A DNA stretch of 64,000 nucleotides from Blastobasis lacticolella (lineage: Eukaryota > Arthropoda > Insecta > Lepidoptera > Blastobasidae), in the NCBI GenBank assembly GCA_905147135.1, contig LR990056.1, positions 16,750,001-16,814,000 of the forward strand. The letters run 5' to 3'. A model generated the notes under the pieces. The model made no database searches and had not been told where the DNA came from. It was given only the letters and a program-made list of their open reading frames with translations. The position numbers and the translations under genes were made by a program. Every line of letters starts with the position of its first letter. Position 1 is the first letter of the stretch. Shown piece by piece: positions 12,096 through 22,044 of this stretch.

Positions 12096-12900
12096 GTTAC
12101 AAAGTGCCCCGACGCGACTACCGCAGTGAAACCGCAGCTGTCGCACAGGGCGCCCATCCGTCCGTCCGTCCCCCTACAAACCGGCGACCTAGCCTAGCGG
12201 CCCTCTTACGGGATGCCTCAGCCGATTGATCATAGGTGGCTAACCTACAACCGCCCGTTTGAGGAGAAATCCAGGCCGAAGAGGAGTGTTGCGTTTGGGC
12301 AGGCACTATAACCAACGACCGGCCCACCCAACGCTCAGCCTCCAGGATCCCTTCATCCCCCCGTACGGGTCTCTACGCACGGCACAAACACGTGGGTGGC
12401 ACAGGTTGCCCTACCTGCTGTCTAGCGGGATGACGCGACAGAAGGCCCCCGACTGTTGTGCCACGTGCCAGTCGGGGTAAGGACGTGTTGGGGGGGGACC
12501 GGTTTAGGCGCCGGTTGTTCGCCTTCGCCACATCACATGTCCTGGTCATGAGTGGTCCTTACAAAAGACCCAATTAGTCATCCCAGAACCAAGAGATCCC
12601 AATTAGTTAACCAGACTTTAGTCACTGTTACGACAGCCACCAGGAGGTTTGTGCAATTTGTCGCGACCCGACCCGGCTTTCCGTAACCACGTGAGTTGGG
12701 CCTACGTCATATCCGGACAGATGCGTATGCGCCGGCGAGTAGGCGGAGACTGGCTGGGCTGGGTGGGATCTAGTTGCGTCTAGGCAGCGGGTGGTGGCTG
12801 GGTAGGCTGGGCGGGGTGCGGGACGAGACGGCGCCCCTCCCAGCCTGCCCCGCCGCCAGCACCGTGGCATAGCGAGGCCGCAGGAACGGGTGGATTGCGC
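12096..12900. other. GC-rich block, probable mobile-element 5' region
   Basis: This block is strikingly GC-rich compared with its neighbours (for example 12310-12500 and 12770-12890) and has several short open frames but no convincing protein. It contains a GTCCGTCCGTCC run and a GTGCCACGTGCCAGTCGGGG motif. With the LINE-like 3' end at 13000-13256 it could be an internally deleted non-LTR element, but that is inference. A CpG-rich host promoter is the alternative. Confidence 0.3.
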
Positions 12901-12999
12901 AACGGCCAGCAGATGTGCCGTGCTGTTTAATCTACCATACCTACATCTTTTTTATTTATTTTAATGTATTTATTTATTGTTATTTAGGTAGTATAACGC

Positions 13000-13256
13000 C
13001 CGTGACGTACCCAAACAATGGGCCCACAGAATACCAGCGCTGTGAGTCGTTTCTTGCGCCTCACAGCACATGCTGAGTGGGTATCATTTGCGCTAGCCGC
13101 TGTGGCACCGACAGTGTCATGGGAGACTACATATTGTCTTAATTAAGATATTTTAAATGTTAATGTGTCCTTTGTCTGTAATTGTAACTGTTATTGTGCC
13201 GTGGTGTGCTATGTGTAATTAATGAATTTTCTTTCTTTCTTTCTTTCTTTCTTTCC
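13000..13256 (+). mobile_element. LINE-like 3' UTR ending in a (TTTC)n tail
   Basis: A short stretch with repeated TGTGSYGTGG-type words ends in AATTAATGAA and then a (TTTC)n microsatellite at 13227-13255. A simple-repeat tail is typical of non-LTR retrotransposon 3' ends. No coding tail is visible upstream, so the family is unknown. Confidence 0.4.
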
Positions 13257-13502
13257 ATGATTCTACACGGGGAGGTGTATTTCCATTGCATCTCGACCTT
13301 TTAGAGGACCTACCTATAACAAATACCTGCCTACTCGTAAAACAAACTCCCCCGCCACGTTTATCTGTCTATCTTCCGCGATAAACTACATTCTTCTTGA
13401 ATCTCACAGGATAAGTAACAGGATCCCACGGAATACACGAATTTTAGCAGAGTTTTGGCTTGGACGCGGGTGAATACGTGTATTAAAAGAAACCATAATC
13501 AC

Positions 13503-15991
13503 CTTCTCATAAGTGAACCCCGCCTTCCCCTGCAGCGCTTTGCTCTCCCTCTCGACCTGCTTCAGCAGGAAGTCCAGCTCGGTAATGGTGCTGCGATGCT
13601 CTCGGACCTCCACGGAGTACCGCTCGTGCTCTTTGAGGAGCACCACCAGCCTCTCGCGAATCCTCTCGTTGTCTAGAACGTTCGAGGTGCTTTTTGTCAG
13701 CTGGAAAGGGTACAAAATATTGTAGAATCCGTTTTGTTTACCATAATTTTACGGGTGGTTAGTTAAGGGTTCGGTTTTTAAGTAGGAACTTGTAATTTTT
13801 TGGGCTTATTATAGATCCATTAATAACCATGACTAAAATAGATTATTAGAAGCAAAGACTTTGGACATAGAGCAAGGTTAATGATATTTTTTTACCATAG
13901 GAAAGAGGATACTCTCAAAAACAACTCATGTTTTACTTCAAATATTTAAATGTTGATCGAAGTTCCGATGGCTCCAATTAGGAGCCTAGGTCCTACAGCG
14001 ATTCAATCCTTACCATTGCATGCTAGGATTGCAAAAGTCGAGTAACAAACATAAGAGGAAAATTTCGTGCTCACTGGCTGTATATTGGCAATTGACTCGG
14101 CTTCATCGGCCACCTCAGGCCCCCCTGGAAAATAGCCCCCTAGATACGCAAATGGGTACGCGGTAAGAATGAACGCCTTATGTAATTGAGGTGGCAATCT
14201 GATTAAAATAAAAGTTGCTGTTAAATATTTATGTTTTAACCGCCCAGTCCAAAAGGGGGGTGCTGTAAGCTATCTGTGACCTAAAGCTACTCTCTAGGTT
14301 TTTTAATTTGAAGGAAAGTTTATTCGAGTTTACTTCACACTTCCATTTGGAGTCAGTAGGACAAACTTGTGGGCAAAATATAGTACTTATTTTAAATTTA
14401 AACTACCAATGTTATGGACCATGATATCAACCTACCCGCAGTTCCAGCATAACCCTGTCCAGCTCCTCATTGAGGGTCTTTATCATGTTTTTCTGCATCC
14501 TTAGGGTTGGCTGCGCGCTGCTTAGCACCAGACCGCGGTCTATCTCCATTACCCTGAACTGGAAGAATTTTAATGTCATCAAAAATCATCATCTTGGCGT
14601 TAATGTTGTGGTTGCGAGGGCCCTGCGTCCAAAATGACCATTGTAGCAGTGGAGCTACTGCCTTCTGACCACCGCTTTTTTAAAAATATATATCATACGG
14701 TAGACAAACAGGCAAGCGGGCCACCAGATGGAAAGTGGTCACCACTGCCTATGGACACCAATTAGCATTCTATAACACGTTGCTTTGACAGCAAAAAGGC
14801 AAATGCCCCCCACTGCCAAAGCTACAGTTCCCTAATTCCCCCCGTGGAGCACTGGAGACATTTTTTATGCGCACTGCAAAGGACTGGAACTCTGCCTGAG
14901 TCATTGTTCCCCGATAAGTATAACCTTAGGACAACACAAGCAGGAGCTGCGCGTCACGAAAATGAAGATGCTGCGGTGGATCTGTAGAGTTTCACGAAAG
15001 GATCGCGTTCGAAATTCCCACATTCGGGTAAGCCTTGGCGTCCGTGACATCGCAGAGAAGCTGCAAGAGTGCCGCCTTCGATGGTATGGCCACGTCTTGC
15101 GCAGACAGGCAATCTATGTGGGGAACAAGTGTATGGCCATGCCGCTCTCGCCGGGCACGGGAAGGAGAGGCCGGGCCAAGAAGCGATGGCTTGACGGGGT
15201 CAGAACGGATATGCATGCCAATAACCTCACCACTAAGGATGCCGCAGACCGAGCGAAGTGGGCCAAGAGTAGCAGGAAGGCGGACCCTAGGCCCTTGCGT
15301 ACCGCGCGGGGGCGCAATCGGAATATAACGTCAAGATTATGATGATGATGATGATGAAGTATAACCTTGGGGTCTTCAAATCAAGAGTGAATAGGTATCT
15401 TCTAGGCACGCATGCTACATCTTTGACCTCATCGTCGCTTTCCATCAGGTGAGTTGAGGTCAAATGCGACCCTATTGGAAAAGAAGTCCCCTTCAGGCTT
15501 GACAATCCCATTGTATGAAACCAAGGTGGGCAGGTCACTGGTATTTATTTTAGTTGGACTAGAAAAACATTTGATCGCCACCTCACCTGGTGGTAAGTGA
15601 CAATGCGGCCAATGAGGGAGCATGCCTGTCTAAGAATAGCCTGTTCACTCTAGTCTTGAAGGCGTCTACTTTAAACTTAATGGTACTCTAGCTAGGCTTA
15701 AACTGCGATTCTAGTGCAGTCAGCTGCACAGTAGGGGGTCCACTACGGGCCCTAGATTGATATATTGAAAAAACCCTAATTCTACAGATTTCCTTTACAG
15801 ATTTTCAATTCACCAGATTTCACTGTTTTACATATTCCCATACGTTCAATATTATTTATATTATTATTATTCATAGGGTGCTTGTTACCTTTGCAGCTGA
15901 TTGTACCTAGAGAATTTAGTACCTGTCTCTGCAACTTGGCCAGCTCATCCTCAGCAATCTTCTCAAGCTCCATGTCGTCTGGTGCTGCCAT
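13503..15991 (-). CDS. CCDC63/CCDC114-like outer dynein arm docking coiled-coil protein, first three exons
   Basis: Three minus-strand exons read as one protein: exon 1 15923-15991 (23 codons), exon 2 14436-14558 (41) and exon 3 13503-13700 (66). Each border has GT donor and AG acceptor (donors GTACTA, GTAGGT, GTGATT) and both introns are phase 0. The start ATG at 15991 has AAAATGG context and an in-frame TAG 18 bases upstream. Residues around EDELAKLQRQFRVMEIDR match the conserved start of the CCDC63/CCDC114 family, whose members help attach outer dynein arms to axonemal doublets; the rest is heptad-like coiled coil. In insects such genes act in sperm flagella and sensory cilia. Only 130 residues are seen against about 500-600 in the family; further exons should lie at lower coordinates but none was found down to base 1. 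Intron 1 carries nested transposon remnants. Confidence 0.7.
14593..14675 (-). mobile_element. SINE-B 3' fragment
   Basis: On the minus strand this ends in ACGCCAAGATGATGA, the 3' tail shared by SINE-B copies at 19746, 39895 and 49318, with the CAGTCGCTCCACTG-type body decayed. It lies in intron 1 of the dynein-docking gene. Confidence 0.65.
14695..14930. mobile_element. LINE tail remnants, target of a later LINE insertion
   Basis: The first part (14695-14760, GACAAACAGGCAAGCGGGCC) is the reverse complement of a LINE-D-type 3' UTR. The second part (about 14860-14930, GGACTGGAACTCTGCC...CCCCGATAAG) is a plus-strand LINE 3' segment that resumes at 15357 after an insertion; a minus-strand relative is at 48600-48880. 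Confidence 0.6.
14931..15356 (+). mobile_element. 5'-truncated RTE-like LINE insertion with target-site duplication
   Basis: The insertion is flanked by AAGTATAACCTTAGG (14916-14930) and AAGTATAACCTTGGG (15357-15371), a 15-base duplication with one difference. It ends in a (GAT/ATG) repeat at about 15337-15356, as many RTE-type LINEs do. Sequence similar to the host repeat continues on both sides, so this is a nested insertion. Confidence 0.85.
14944..15342 (+). pseudogene. C terminus of a LINE endonuclease-reverse transcriptase
   Basis: The open frame reads through ELRVTKMKMLRW, then SLGVRDIAEKLQECRLRWYG, HVLRR, and a GRRGRAKKRWLDGVR region, ending at a normal stop. This is the well-known C-terminal tail of insect endonuclease-reverse transcriptase LINEs. 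The RT and endonuclease domains are missing through 5' truncation, so the copy is dead on arrival. It sits in intron 1 of the minus-strand dynein-docking gene, antisense to it. Confidence 0.85.
15357..15480 (+). mobile_element. Continuation of the interrupted LINE tail
   Basis: This resumes the element broken at 14930: GGGGTCTTCAAATCAAGAGT, then CTAGGCACGCATGC and CATCGTCGCTTTCCATCAGG. The same order occurs uninterrupted, reversed, at 48600-48880. Confidence 0.75.
15545..15660 (+). repeat. Short repeat shared with 18955-19045
   Basis: The phrase CACCTCACCTGGTGGTAAGTG and then GAGCATGCCTGTCT recur near 18985-19020 with changes. This is probably a LINE 3' UTR remnant, but family and boundaries are unclear. 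Confidence 0.4.
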
Positions 15992-16324
15992 TTTCTTAGA
16001 CTTCGTCTATATCTTGTTGTCTGAACCTGTCAATTTCGATATTTCCTACGAATGAAGTGAAGTCAAGGATCAAGTCCTCGAAGTATGCCTTGAAGTGATG
16101 ATTCAAGGACTTCAAGTCTACGGAAACTTCCTAAGACGACGGTTGTTACTTGCGTTGTTTGATCGATGTTGTTATGGTTCCCTGGGATTGCGTATTTGCA
16201 TTAGGTATGTATATTGTTATTATACCTACCTTGTGTTACACTTTATGATATGGTTTATAATAGAGTATAAAGCTGGTATGAGTACCTATTCCGATTCGAT
16301 ACTCATTGGCGAATGAAATTTATT

Positions 16325-16510
16325 CTGTTTATAGAATTTCTAGTCGACTCGACGCGACTTCGTTCTTCTACATCTACATTCCCATTCCATCCCCTACCTA
16401 TCCCATTTTTCTTGCTTTAAACTTTTCTCTTAAATTACTTTATCTACTGTTGAAAACCGCATTAAAATCTGTTGCGTAATTTAAAAGATCTAAGCTATAT
16501 AGATACATAT
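16325..16510 (-). mobile_element. Repeat H remnant (Helitron-like)
   Basis: The minus strand carries the H consensus words: CTTAGATCTTTTAAATTACG, AACGGATTTTAATGCGG-type, and AACGAAGTCGCGTC. Other copies are at 19045, 26548, 54905 and 55923. Function unknown; non-autonomous. Confidence 0.55.
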
Positions 16511-16521
16511 GGACGTTGTTT

Positions 16522-16721
16522 TATTTATTTATTTGTATCAGACTACATAGGCCCATAGATATAATACATATAACATACAAAATTATAATAACAATAAACA
16601 ATACATTATAGCCAAACAAAATAATATAACCTATACAACAATACCACTTATATGATTAACATAACAATAGACTAATAGATAATATAATAATTTTTAAAAC
16701 TAAATTCTAACACTTTCACTA
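16522..16721 (-). mobile_element. A-rich LINE 3' tail remnant
   Basis: A TTTATTTATTTATTTGTA sequence followed by very AT-rich DNA looks like the reversed 3' tail of a LINE. No coding part remains. Confidence 0.35.
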
Positions 16722-16777
16722 AATCTCTGTGTGATACCTAATGTCGTTTCGGCGGCATTAGGTATCACACAGAGATT
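16722..16777. repeat. Perfect 22-bp hairpin with 12-base loop
   Basis: Bases 16722-16743 are the exact reverse complement of 16756-16777, around the loop TCGTTTCGGCGG. It could be a fold-back transposon end or an expressed hairpin; nothing here shows transcription. Confidence 0.9.
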
Positions 16778-16861
16778 ATTCCATACTAGCTTTTGTCCTT
16801 TCTTTGGATTTCTGGACCCGTTTCCGCTGGAACCAATTGAATTTCGTGATATATTGTAGAC

Positions 16862-17090
16862 AATGAAATAAATAAAATAAAAATAAATAATCGTGGACAA
16901 ATTAACACAGCGCCATCTAGCCTCAAACTAAGCAAAGCTTGTACTATGGGTGCTAGCTAACTGATATACTACTTATATTTTTTTATTATACATAGAACAC
17001 CCAGACCCGTAACAGAAATTAAAACTTGCATTTAAATTTCTGCCCAACCGGGAATCGAACCCGGGACCTGCGTGGCTGACTGTCCACGAA
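16862..17090 (-). mobile_element. SINE-A, near full length
   Basis: On the minus strand it runs from a tRNA-like head (B box GGTTCGATTCC, reversed at about 17051-17061) through GTTACGGGTCTGGGTG and GCTTTGCTTAG to a GGCGCTGTG...GTCCACGA end and an A-rich tail. This order is the same in the cleanest copy at 47330-47585. Confidence 0.85.
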
Positions 17091-17164
17091 TATATATGAA
17101 TATACGGATAATCTAGGCGATGTACAAATAATCGCCTTCATAATTGCTTCACAGCCCTCTGTTT

Positions 17165-17420
17165 CATCATCACCACAGCCCATAACAGTCCACTGCAGGA
17201 CTTCGGGCCTCTCCCACGAAAGGGGAGGTCATGCCATAACCTCCACGCTTGGCCGGCGGGTTGGAGATCGCACATAATAATGGACAACGCTGCTGCCCAT
17301 TTTCCAGCCTACGGGGCTGTAGATCTTTTGCCTCGAAATATATTAGTCGCCTTGTACTAGATCCACGAGCGTAAGGGGTTGGTGCTATTCTACTACGCTG
17401 GCCACCACACGGCCAAGTAT
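17165..17420 (-). mobile_element. Repeat J, near full length
   Basis: On the minus strand it starts GGCCGTGTGGTGGCC, then AATAGCACCAACCCCTTACG and GGCTGGAAAATGGGCAGCAG, and ends ...GGGCTGTGGTGATGATGA. It is probably the short 3' derivative of a LINE. Other copies are at 23226, 30684, 44136, 46756 and 50158. Confidence 0.8.
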
Positions 17421-17739
17421 GAGTATTACTGTAATGATTATTACAATAAATTAAAAAATATTTGCTAATTATGTAAATTTTTTCCATTGTGACTTTTAAA
17501 AAGAAAACTGACAAATTGATTCTGAATTGCAAAAAAAAGAAATAACTACAAGCGATTTTGGTATTATTTTTGTTTTAAATCATTTTCTACTTTATTCCCT
17601 TTTAAACAGTAGATGATTGAAAACCTTTTAACAGCTGCACAGGAATACGAATTTCGAGGCGTTTATGCACTTATGAATGCGACTGTACTTAAGTGTGTAC
17701 AACATTTAGCTGTATAAGTTATAGTGATATTTTACAATG
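17421..17739. other. AT-rich spacer
   Basis: No gene or shared repeat is recognised here. Confidence 0.5.
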
Positions 17740-17869
17740 TGGACATTTTGCGAACTGGACATTTTGCAACCTGGATATTTTGCAACTTGGACATTATGCA
17801 ACCTGGACATTTTGCGACTTCTAATTTTTTTTACCAGTGGACATTTTGCAACTGGGACATTTTGAGACT
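17740..17869. repeat. 16-bp tandem repeat (TGGACATTTTGCAAC type)
   Basis: Five consecutive 16-base units of TGGACATTTTGCRAYY start at 17740. After an 18-base T-rich break (TCTAATTTTTTTTACCAG), two more follow. The final unit has GAGAC in place of GCAAC. Confidence 0.9.
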
Positions 17870-18101
17870 AAACGCTCTGATGCTACATAATCTCCATAAT
17901 GGCTTCATATCCCATTGAGCCCTCTGTTTACAAATAAACAATTCGAATCGTTTGCTCTCACTTTCTTACGGCTAACCGCCGCGGTCGCGCGCAGCCGGAA
18001 GAGGATGTGCATGCGCACGATAATAGCGGCGCGTGCGCATCCTTCCTCGTTCCCTTTGTATTCCAGCTATCCGCACGAGCCGCTATGGTTCGATCTTTAT
18101 A

Positions 18102-18173
18102 ACACGTACGGCTAAGGAATGGAACGCGTTGCCTGCGGGTGTGTTCTCTGATCTGAACGCCTTCAAGTGAGCT
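18102..18173 (+). pseudogene. LINE ORF C-terminal scrap
   Basis: A frame reading TAKEWNALPAGVFSDLNAFK then TGA matches the end of Jockey-like LINE proteins (RxxxxWNxLPxxVF...FK). Only about 20 residues are readable and the preceding sequence is frame-broken. Confidence 0.7.
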
Positions 18174-18239
18174 AGAGCGCCGGGTCCACTTGTGATTATA
18201 TGTTATGGGCGATAATTTTTATTATTGTATGCTGTGACG

Positions 18240-18500
18240 AACGAACAAACAGCTCACCGAGATGGCAAGCGTTGACTGTCGCCTAAACATCTACGTTTCA
18301 TGCATTGAGGTTTCACGCAGAATTGCAGGTACATTTGTCACCGTGAGGACTAAAATGACATGCCTCATGCCTGGCTACTTTACCCTTCAAACCGGAACAC
18401 AATGCAAGCATTGTTGCTTGGCGCCAGAAATAGATAAGGCGGTGGTACTTACCCAGGCGTAGGTACTCTTCAGGCTTAACAGAGTCCTACCGCCTGATAG
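18240..18500 (+). mobile_element. Repeat K copy
   Basis: It shares an ordered set of phrases with 23463-23745: CAGCTCACCGAGATGG-like start, GACTGTCGCC, CAAACCGGAACACAA, TTGCTTGGCGCCAGAAATAG, AAGGCGGTGGTA, and a final CAG(A)RTCCTACC. Probably a LINE-derived 3' retroposon. Confidence 0.7.
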
Positions 18501-18561
18501 AATTACCTCTTATACCAGGTGGGCTGTCTGCTCGTTTGTAGCTGAGTAGCACAGACTTTTT

Positions 18562-18958
18562 TAATGAGCAGTTTTCCAATAGGTATCTAAAGCATTCATA
18601 ACCACTTACTAGATGGCGCCCCGACAATTTTGGTAATTGATAATCACTTGAAATAGGTTCTTAGCAAACAGGATATAAACACTGGGTACTTTGTATTGGA
18701 TAATATTGTATTTGTCAATAGTTTTCAACCATTTTAGAGTTTGTTATAATAATGGAACAAAGTGCCAACTTCTATAAATATTTCTTTTTACATTTCGTTC
18801 ATCCTTTAACAGTTATGTTTATATTAAAAAACATTTTATCTTTAAGTTTAGTATTAGTTGGCTGCAAGATTTAAACAAGATTACCAAAATTGTAGGAGTG
18901 CCATCTATTGATGCTTTTTGAAACAAAATATCAATACCTACTGGAAAACTCCTCATTA
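18562..18958. mobile_element. TIR element (MITE) of about 397 bp
   Basis: The ends are long imperfect inverted repeats: 18562-18637 matches the reverse complement of 18880-18958 (TAATGAGCAGTTTTCC against TAATGAGGAGTTTTCC, then AGATGGC...CAATTTTGGTAAT). TA at each edge would fit a mariner-type TA duplication. No transposase is present, so it is non-autonomous. Confidence 0.75.
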
Positions 18959-19240
18959 GACAAGACAGGCATTTAACCACCGTCTCACCTGTTGGTAAGT
19001 GAAGATGGAGCATGCCCGTCTGGGCCTATTCACTTTGGCTTTCGCGTACACCTACATTCCCCCTACCTACCCTTTTTTTCTTGCTATAAACCTTCTTCTT
19101 GAATCACTCTGTCTATTTATTGTTGAAAACCGCATTAAAATCCGTTGCGTAGTTTAAAATATCTAAGCGTACATAGATACATAGGGACAGACGACTGGAA
19201 GGGACTTTGTTTTATACTATGTATAGATTTATCATTCATC
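18959..19240. mobile_element. Mixed remnants: short repeat and repeat H (reverse)
   Basis: 18985-19045 repeats the 15580-15650 phrase. 19045-19230 is a reversed H copy (minus strand CTTAGATATTTTAAACTACG, AACGGATTTTAATGCGG). Confidence 0.5.
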
Positions 19241-19745
19241 AAGATTACAATGTATAGCTAGTGTCAAATTGGAAGAGACTTGGCGGGTCACGTGGTTCGA
19301 CTTCTGCATAAGATTGCCTGCGCGAAATCCCCTCAACTGGCATTTGACAAATCTCTTCTTTCGTGACGCGGGTTATAACAGAAATGCAGAACCGCAGATG
19401 CGTTGTCGGTTGTCGCTGTGAGTTCTAAGCAAACATGCGTCATTCTATAATTAGTACACTGACTACCTTTCCCTTTAAACCGGAATATCTACCAACTACG
19501 TAACGTAAGTATCATTTTTACTTGCTATCGGAAATATGTACGTTGATCTACAGTTGCCCATACAAACATACTCTTCGTACTTGAGAGAGTCTCATCGCTA
19601 AAAACTAATCGAAATACATATATACTTTATAATTTGTATGGATGGAAACTAAATAATTCTGTGAAAACTTTACAGTGTTGTTGGTAGCGTAAATAGAGTG
19701 ACATTAAATTAATCCTTGATATAAACAAAACAATAATCATATAGG
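19241..19745. other. Unassigned intergenic DNA
   Basis: No gene is recognised. 19330-19345 and nearby carry short words shared with other intergenic parts but no definable family. Confidence 0.4.
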
Positions 19746-20100
19746 CATTGTGTCCCGGTTGTGTAACCTCGCGCACGAGGGCTTTGGGTCGGCCTGGAGT
19801 CTGCCTTAATCATGATCCAGGATTTGGCAGTTCAGGTAATTACAGTGGAGCGACTGCTATCTGACCTCCATGACCCTGCTACCACGGGAACCTGACCAGA
19901 TTGGATCATGGCAACACATTCAGTCGCCTGAATGTGCAGGTTTCATCACGATGTTTTCCCTCTCCGTAAGAGCATCGGTTAGCATTCAACTAATTTACTC
20001 AGAAAAGAGTCATTGGTAGTTGGTAACTGGCCATAGTGGGATTCGAACTCGGTACTCTGCTTTACGAGTCGAATACCTTAACCACTCGGGCTCCGATTCC
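19746..20100 (-). mobile_element. SINE-B, full length with tRNA-like head
   Basis: On the minus strand the head reads CCCGAGTGGTTAAGGTATTC (A box, about 20077-20088) and GAGTTCGAATCCC (B box, about 20039-20049), resembling a Leu/Ser tRNA. The body follows: ACATCGTGATGAAAC, GGTCAGGTTCCCG, GCAGTCGCTCCACTGTAATT, CTCGTGCGCGAGG and ACCGGGACA. This is one of two copies with both head and tail. Confidence 0.85.
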
Positions 20101-20114
20101 TTGATACCAAGGGA

Positions 20115-20220
20115 TATGCATGTGTTCGTGAAAACAAATAACTTGCCTGTTTTCTCTTTTATGCTGTTATATTTCTCTGTATATCATTATTGTGTACAAT
20201 AAACAGTTAAATAAAATAAA
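20115..20220 (+). mobile_element. LINE-C 3' end
   Basis: ATTATTGTGTACAATAAACAG followed by TTAAATAAAATAAATAAAT is the 3' end seen also at 31690-31803 (plus) and reversed at 35318, 35945 and 37978. Only the UTR is present. Confidence 0.65.
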
Positions 20221-20354
20221 TAAATAAGCTTTGATTAAGGCACCATTGTTTGTTATCACAAGTACGATCATGCGTACCCCTTGGTATCGAGAATTTCTTT
20301 CTAAATTGTGTTATATTTCTTTAAAGTATATTATTTATATATATTATTAAAGGT

Positions 20355-20425
20355 ATATTAGAGGGAGGCCTTTGCCCTGCAGTGGGACAGAAGTGGCTTA
20401 AATGAATAAAAATAAATAATTAATT
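20355..20425 (+). mobile_element. Short RTE-like 3' tail
   Basis: GGGAGGCCTTTGCCCTGCAG and TGGGACAGAAGTGG followed by an A-rich AATAAAAATAAATAA tail is a common LINE 3' end in insects. Confidence 0.55.
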
Positions 20426-20504
20426 ATTTAGGTAACAATTTATCTTGAAATTTAAAGCGGAACCCCATGGATCCTTTAGAGGCGTTCTCTATAGGTATTA
20501 ATAT

Positions 20505-20698
20505 TGTAAATATAAAAGATTTATATTTTCATTCAAACTACTGGGCCAATTTTAATTTTTTTTCACTAATAGGAAGCCATATTATTCCCGAGTTAACTAG
20601 GCTACTTTTTATCCCGGGGAAATAATAGGGTTCTTGGGGATGTTTATTGTTTACAGAGATCCGACCTGCGTACGGGTGAAAGCCGCGGGGAACAGCTA
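20505..20698 (+). mobile_element. Helitron-like 3' end (CTAG before T)
   Basis: The segment ends GGGTGAAAGCCGCGGGGAAC then AGCTAG, followed by host TT. Helitrons finish in CTRR after a short GC hairpin and insert before T. The 5' end was not located. Confidence 0.55.
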
Positions 20699-22044
20699 GT
20701 TAATGTCTGTTTGCATCATGCGTGATAACTACCTATTAAAAAAATTAAGGTTATTTTTTTAATAAGCATTTAATATGCACCTAGTTAAATACCTGAATTT
20801 AACGATCGGATATAGCTGCGGACGGATGTTAGTTAAAATTTATTAAATAAGGTATAAATGAGACTAAAAATATTTTTGTTCTCGGAAAATGTTGAATTTC
20901 TTATACCTATTCATAAAGTTGGTTTTTAGAAAAACATAAACTTTAAAGTTATTGATAAAATACCAGAATAGGATACTAAAACATTAAGATAATGGCATGC
21001 CGTCAACATTAATCCAACCAAACCAAAATATTATTAAAATCACCTAGAACCAAGAACCAATAGCGTAAACGGCTATGAACTCGTCGACCATAGAAAAGTC
21101 AAGGCTATTTTTTATCTGCAGTCTATAATAAAGATTTTATAGGTTCAGTATGAGATCACTCATTTCCTTCTACTTTATTTGTAACAATAAAAATAAATTT
21201 TTGTTTCACCAATTCACCACTTTTGGACTGACCGCTCTCTTTAGCTCACCTTGATTGTACGTCCGTCTCTTTCCCTCGCAAAGGCTGCTAGCGTACCTGT
21301 TGTTGCCGTTTCATTCGGATGCACGTGGTATTTGTGGGCAAAGATTATGAGTCTTCGTTGTAGGTAGAGTTGTGTTGTCTCACAGAGGTTACTTGTGGTC
21401 GTTTTTTGGTGGTTAATGCAGCATTGGGTTTGAAATTGATTAATATGAAATCAAGTTTTACTCTGAATTTTTATGCTGACTTTTCATAAATACTTTTCGT
21501 TTGTAATCAATAAAAAACATTCACAGAGATATAAATGAATGTTTTCTGTGTTGTTATTTTATTTATTGTAAATCTTGTATTTTCTTCTCTGCTTGGTTTG
21601 AATATATCTAATGTAACGTAAAATGTATAGTTAAAGTTTGTGGCTAATTTATAATTGTACCAATTTAATTTTTTCGCTTTCCTTTTTTAATTTTATTTTT
21701 TATTAGCACATGCCCGCGACGTTGTCCGTATAAACTTCGGATAATTTGACTCAGTTATCATCCATCTCCAAATTTTAACAAAATCTATTCAGCGGTTTAA
21801 GCGTGAAACGTAACATAGACAGACAATCTTACTTTCGCAATTATAACAAATTTGGATTTAAGCCTCGGCTAAAATTTATATCATAATAATGAATATATTT
21901 ACTTATTTAACTAACATAAAAACTAAATATGTACTATTTAATAATAACAAAAAAATAGTTTTAATAATTTGTATTATAATCTCAGCAAATATTTATGTAA
22001 TAAAATAAAATAATGACACTTAAACTCCTACACCGCACATTTAC
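20699..22044. other. Intergenic DNA upstream of the BicDR-like gene
   Basis: It is mostly AT-rich. 21715-21860 carries a common lepidopteran repeat (ATCTCCAAATTTTAACAAAA, TTCAGCGGTTTAAGCGTGAA, AGACAGACAATCTTACTTT). No exon is recognised. 21220-21420 is less AT-rich and could hold distal promoter sequence, but no element is certain. Confidence 0.45.

Noticed and set aside
15035..15328. Additional open frames overlapping the LINE tail on both strands
   Set aside because: They are shadows of the GC-rich LINE coding tail at 14944-15342.
16168..16181. X-box-like site (GTTGTTATGGTTCC) upstream of the dynein-docking gene, a possible RFX target as in cilia genes
   Set aside because: Only the first half-site fits the RFX consensus; the second half lacks the required purines and AC.
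17051..17061. tRNA genes at B-box sites (17051, 20039, 32015, 38171, 40165, 47382, 51075)
   Set aside because: Each is the head of a SINE body; none keeps a full cloverleaf with paired acceptor stem.
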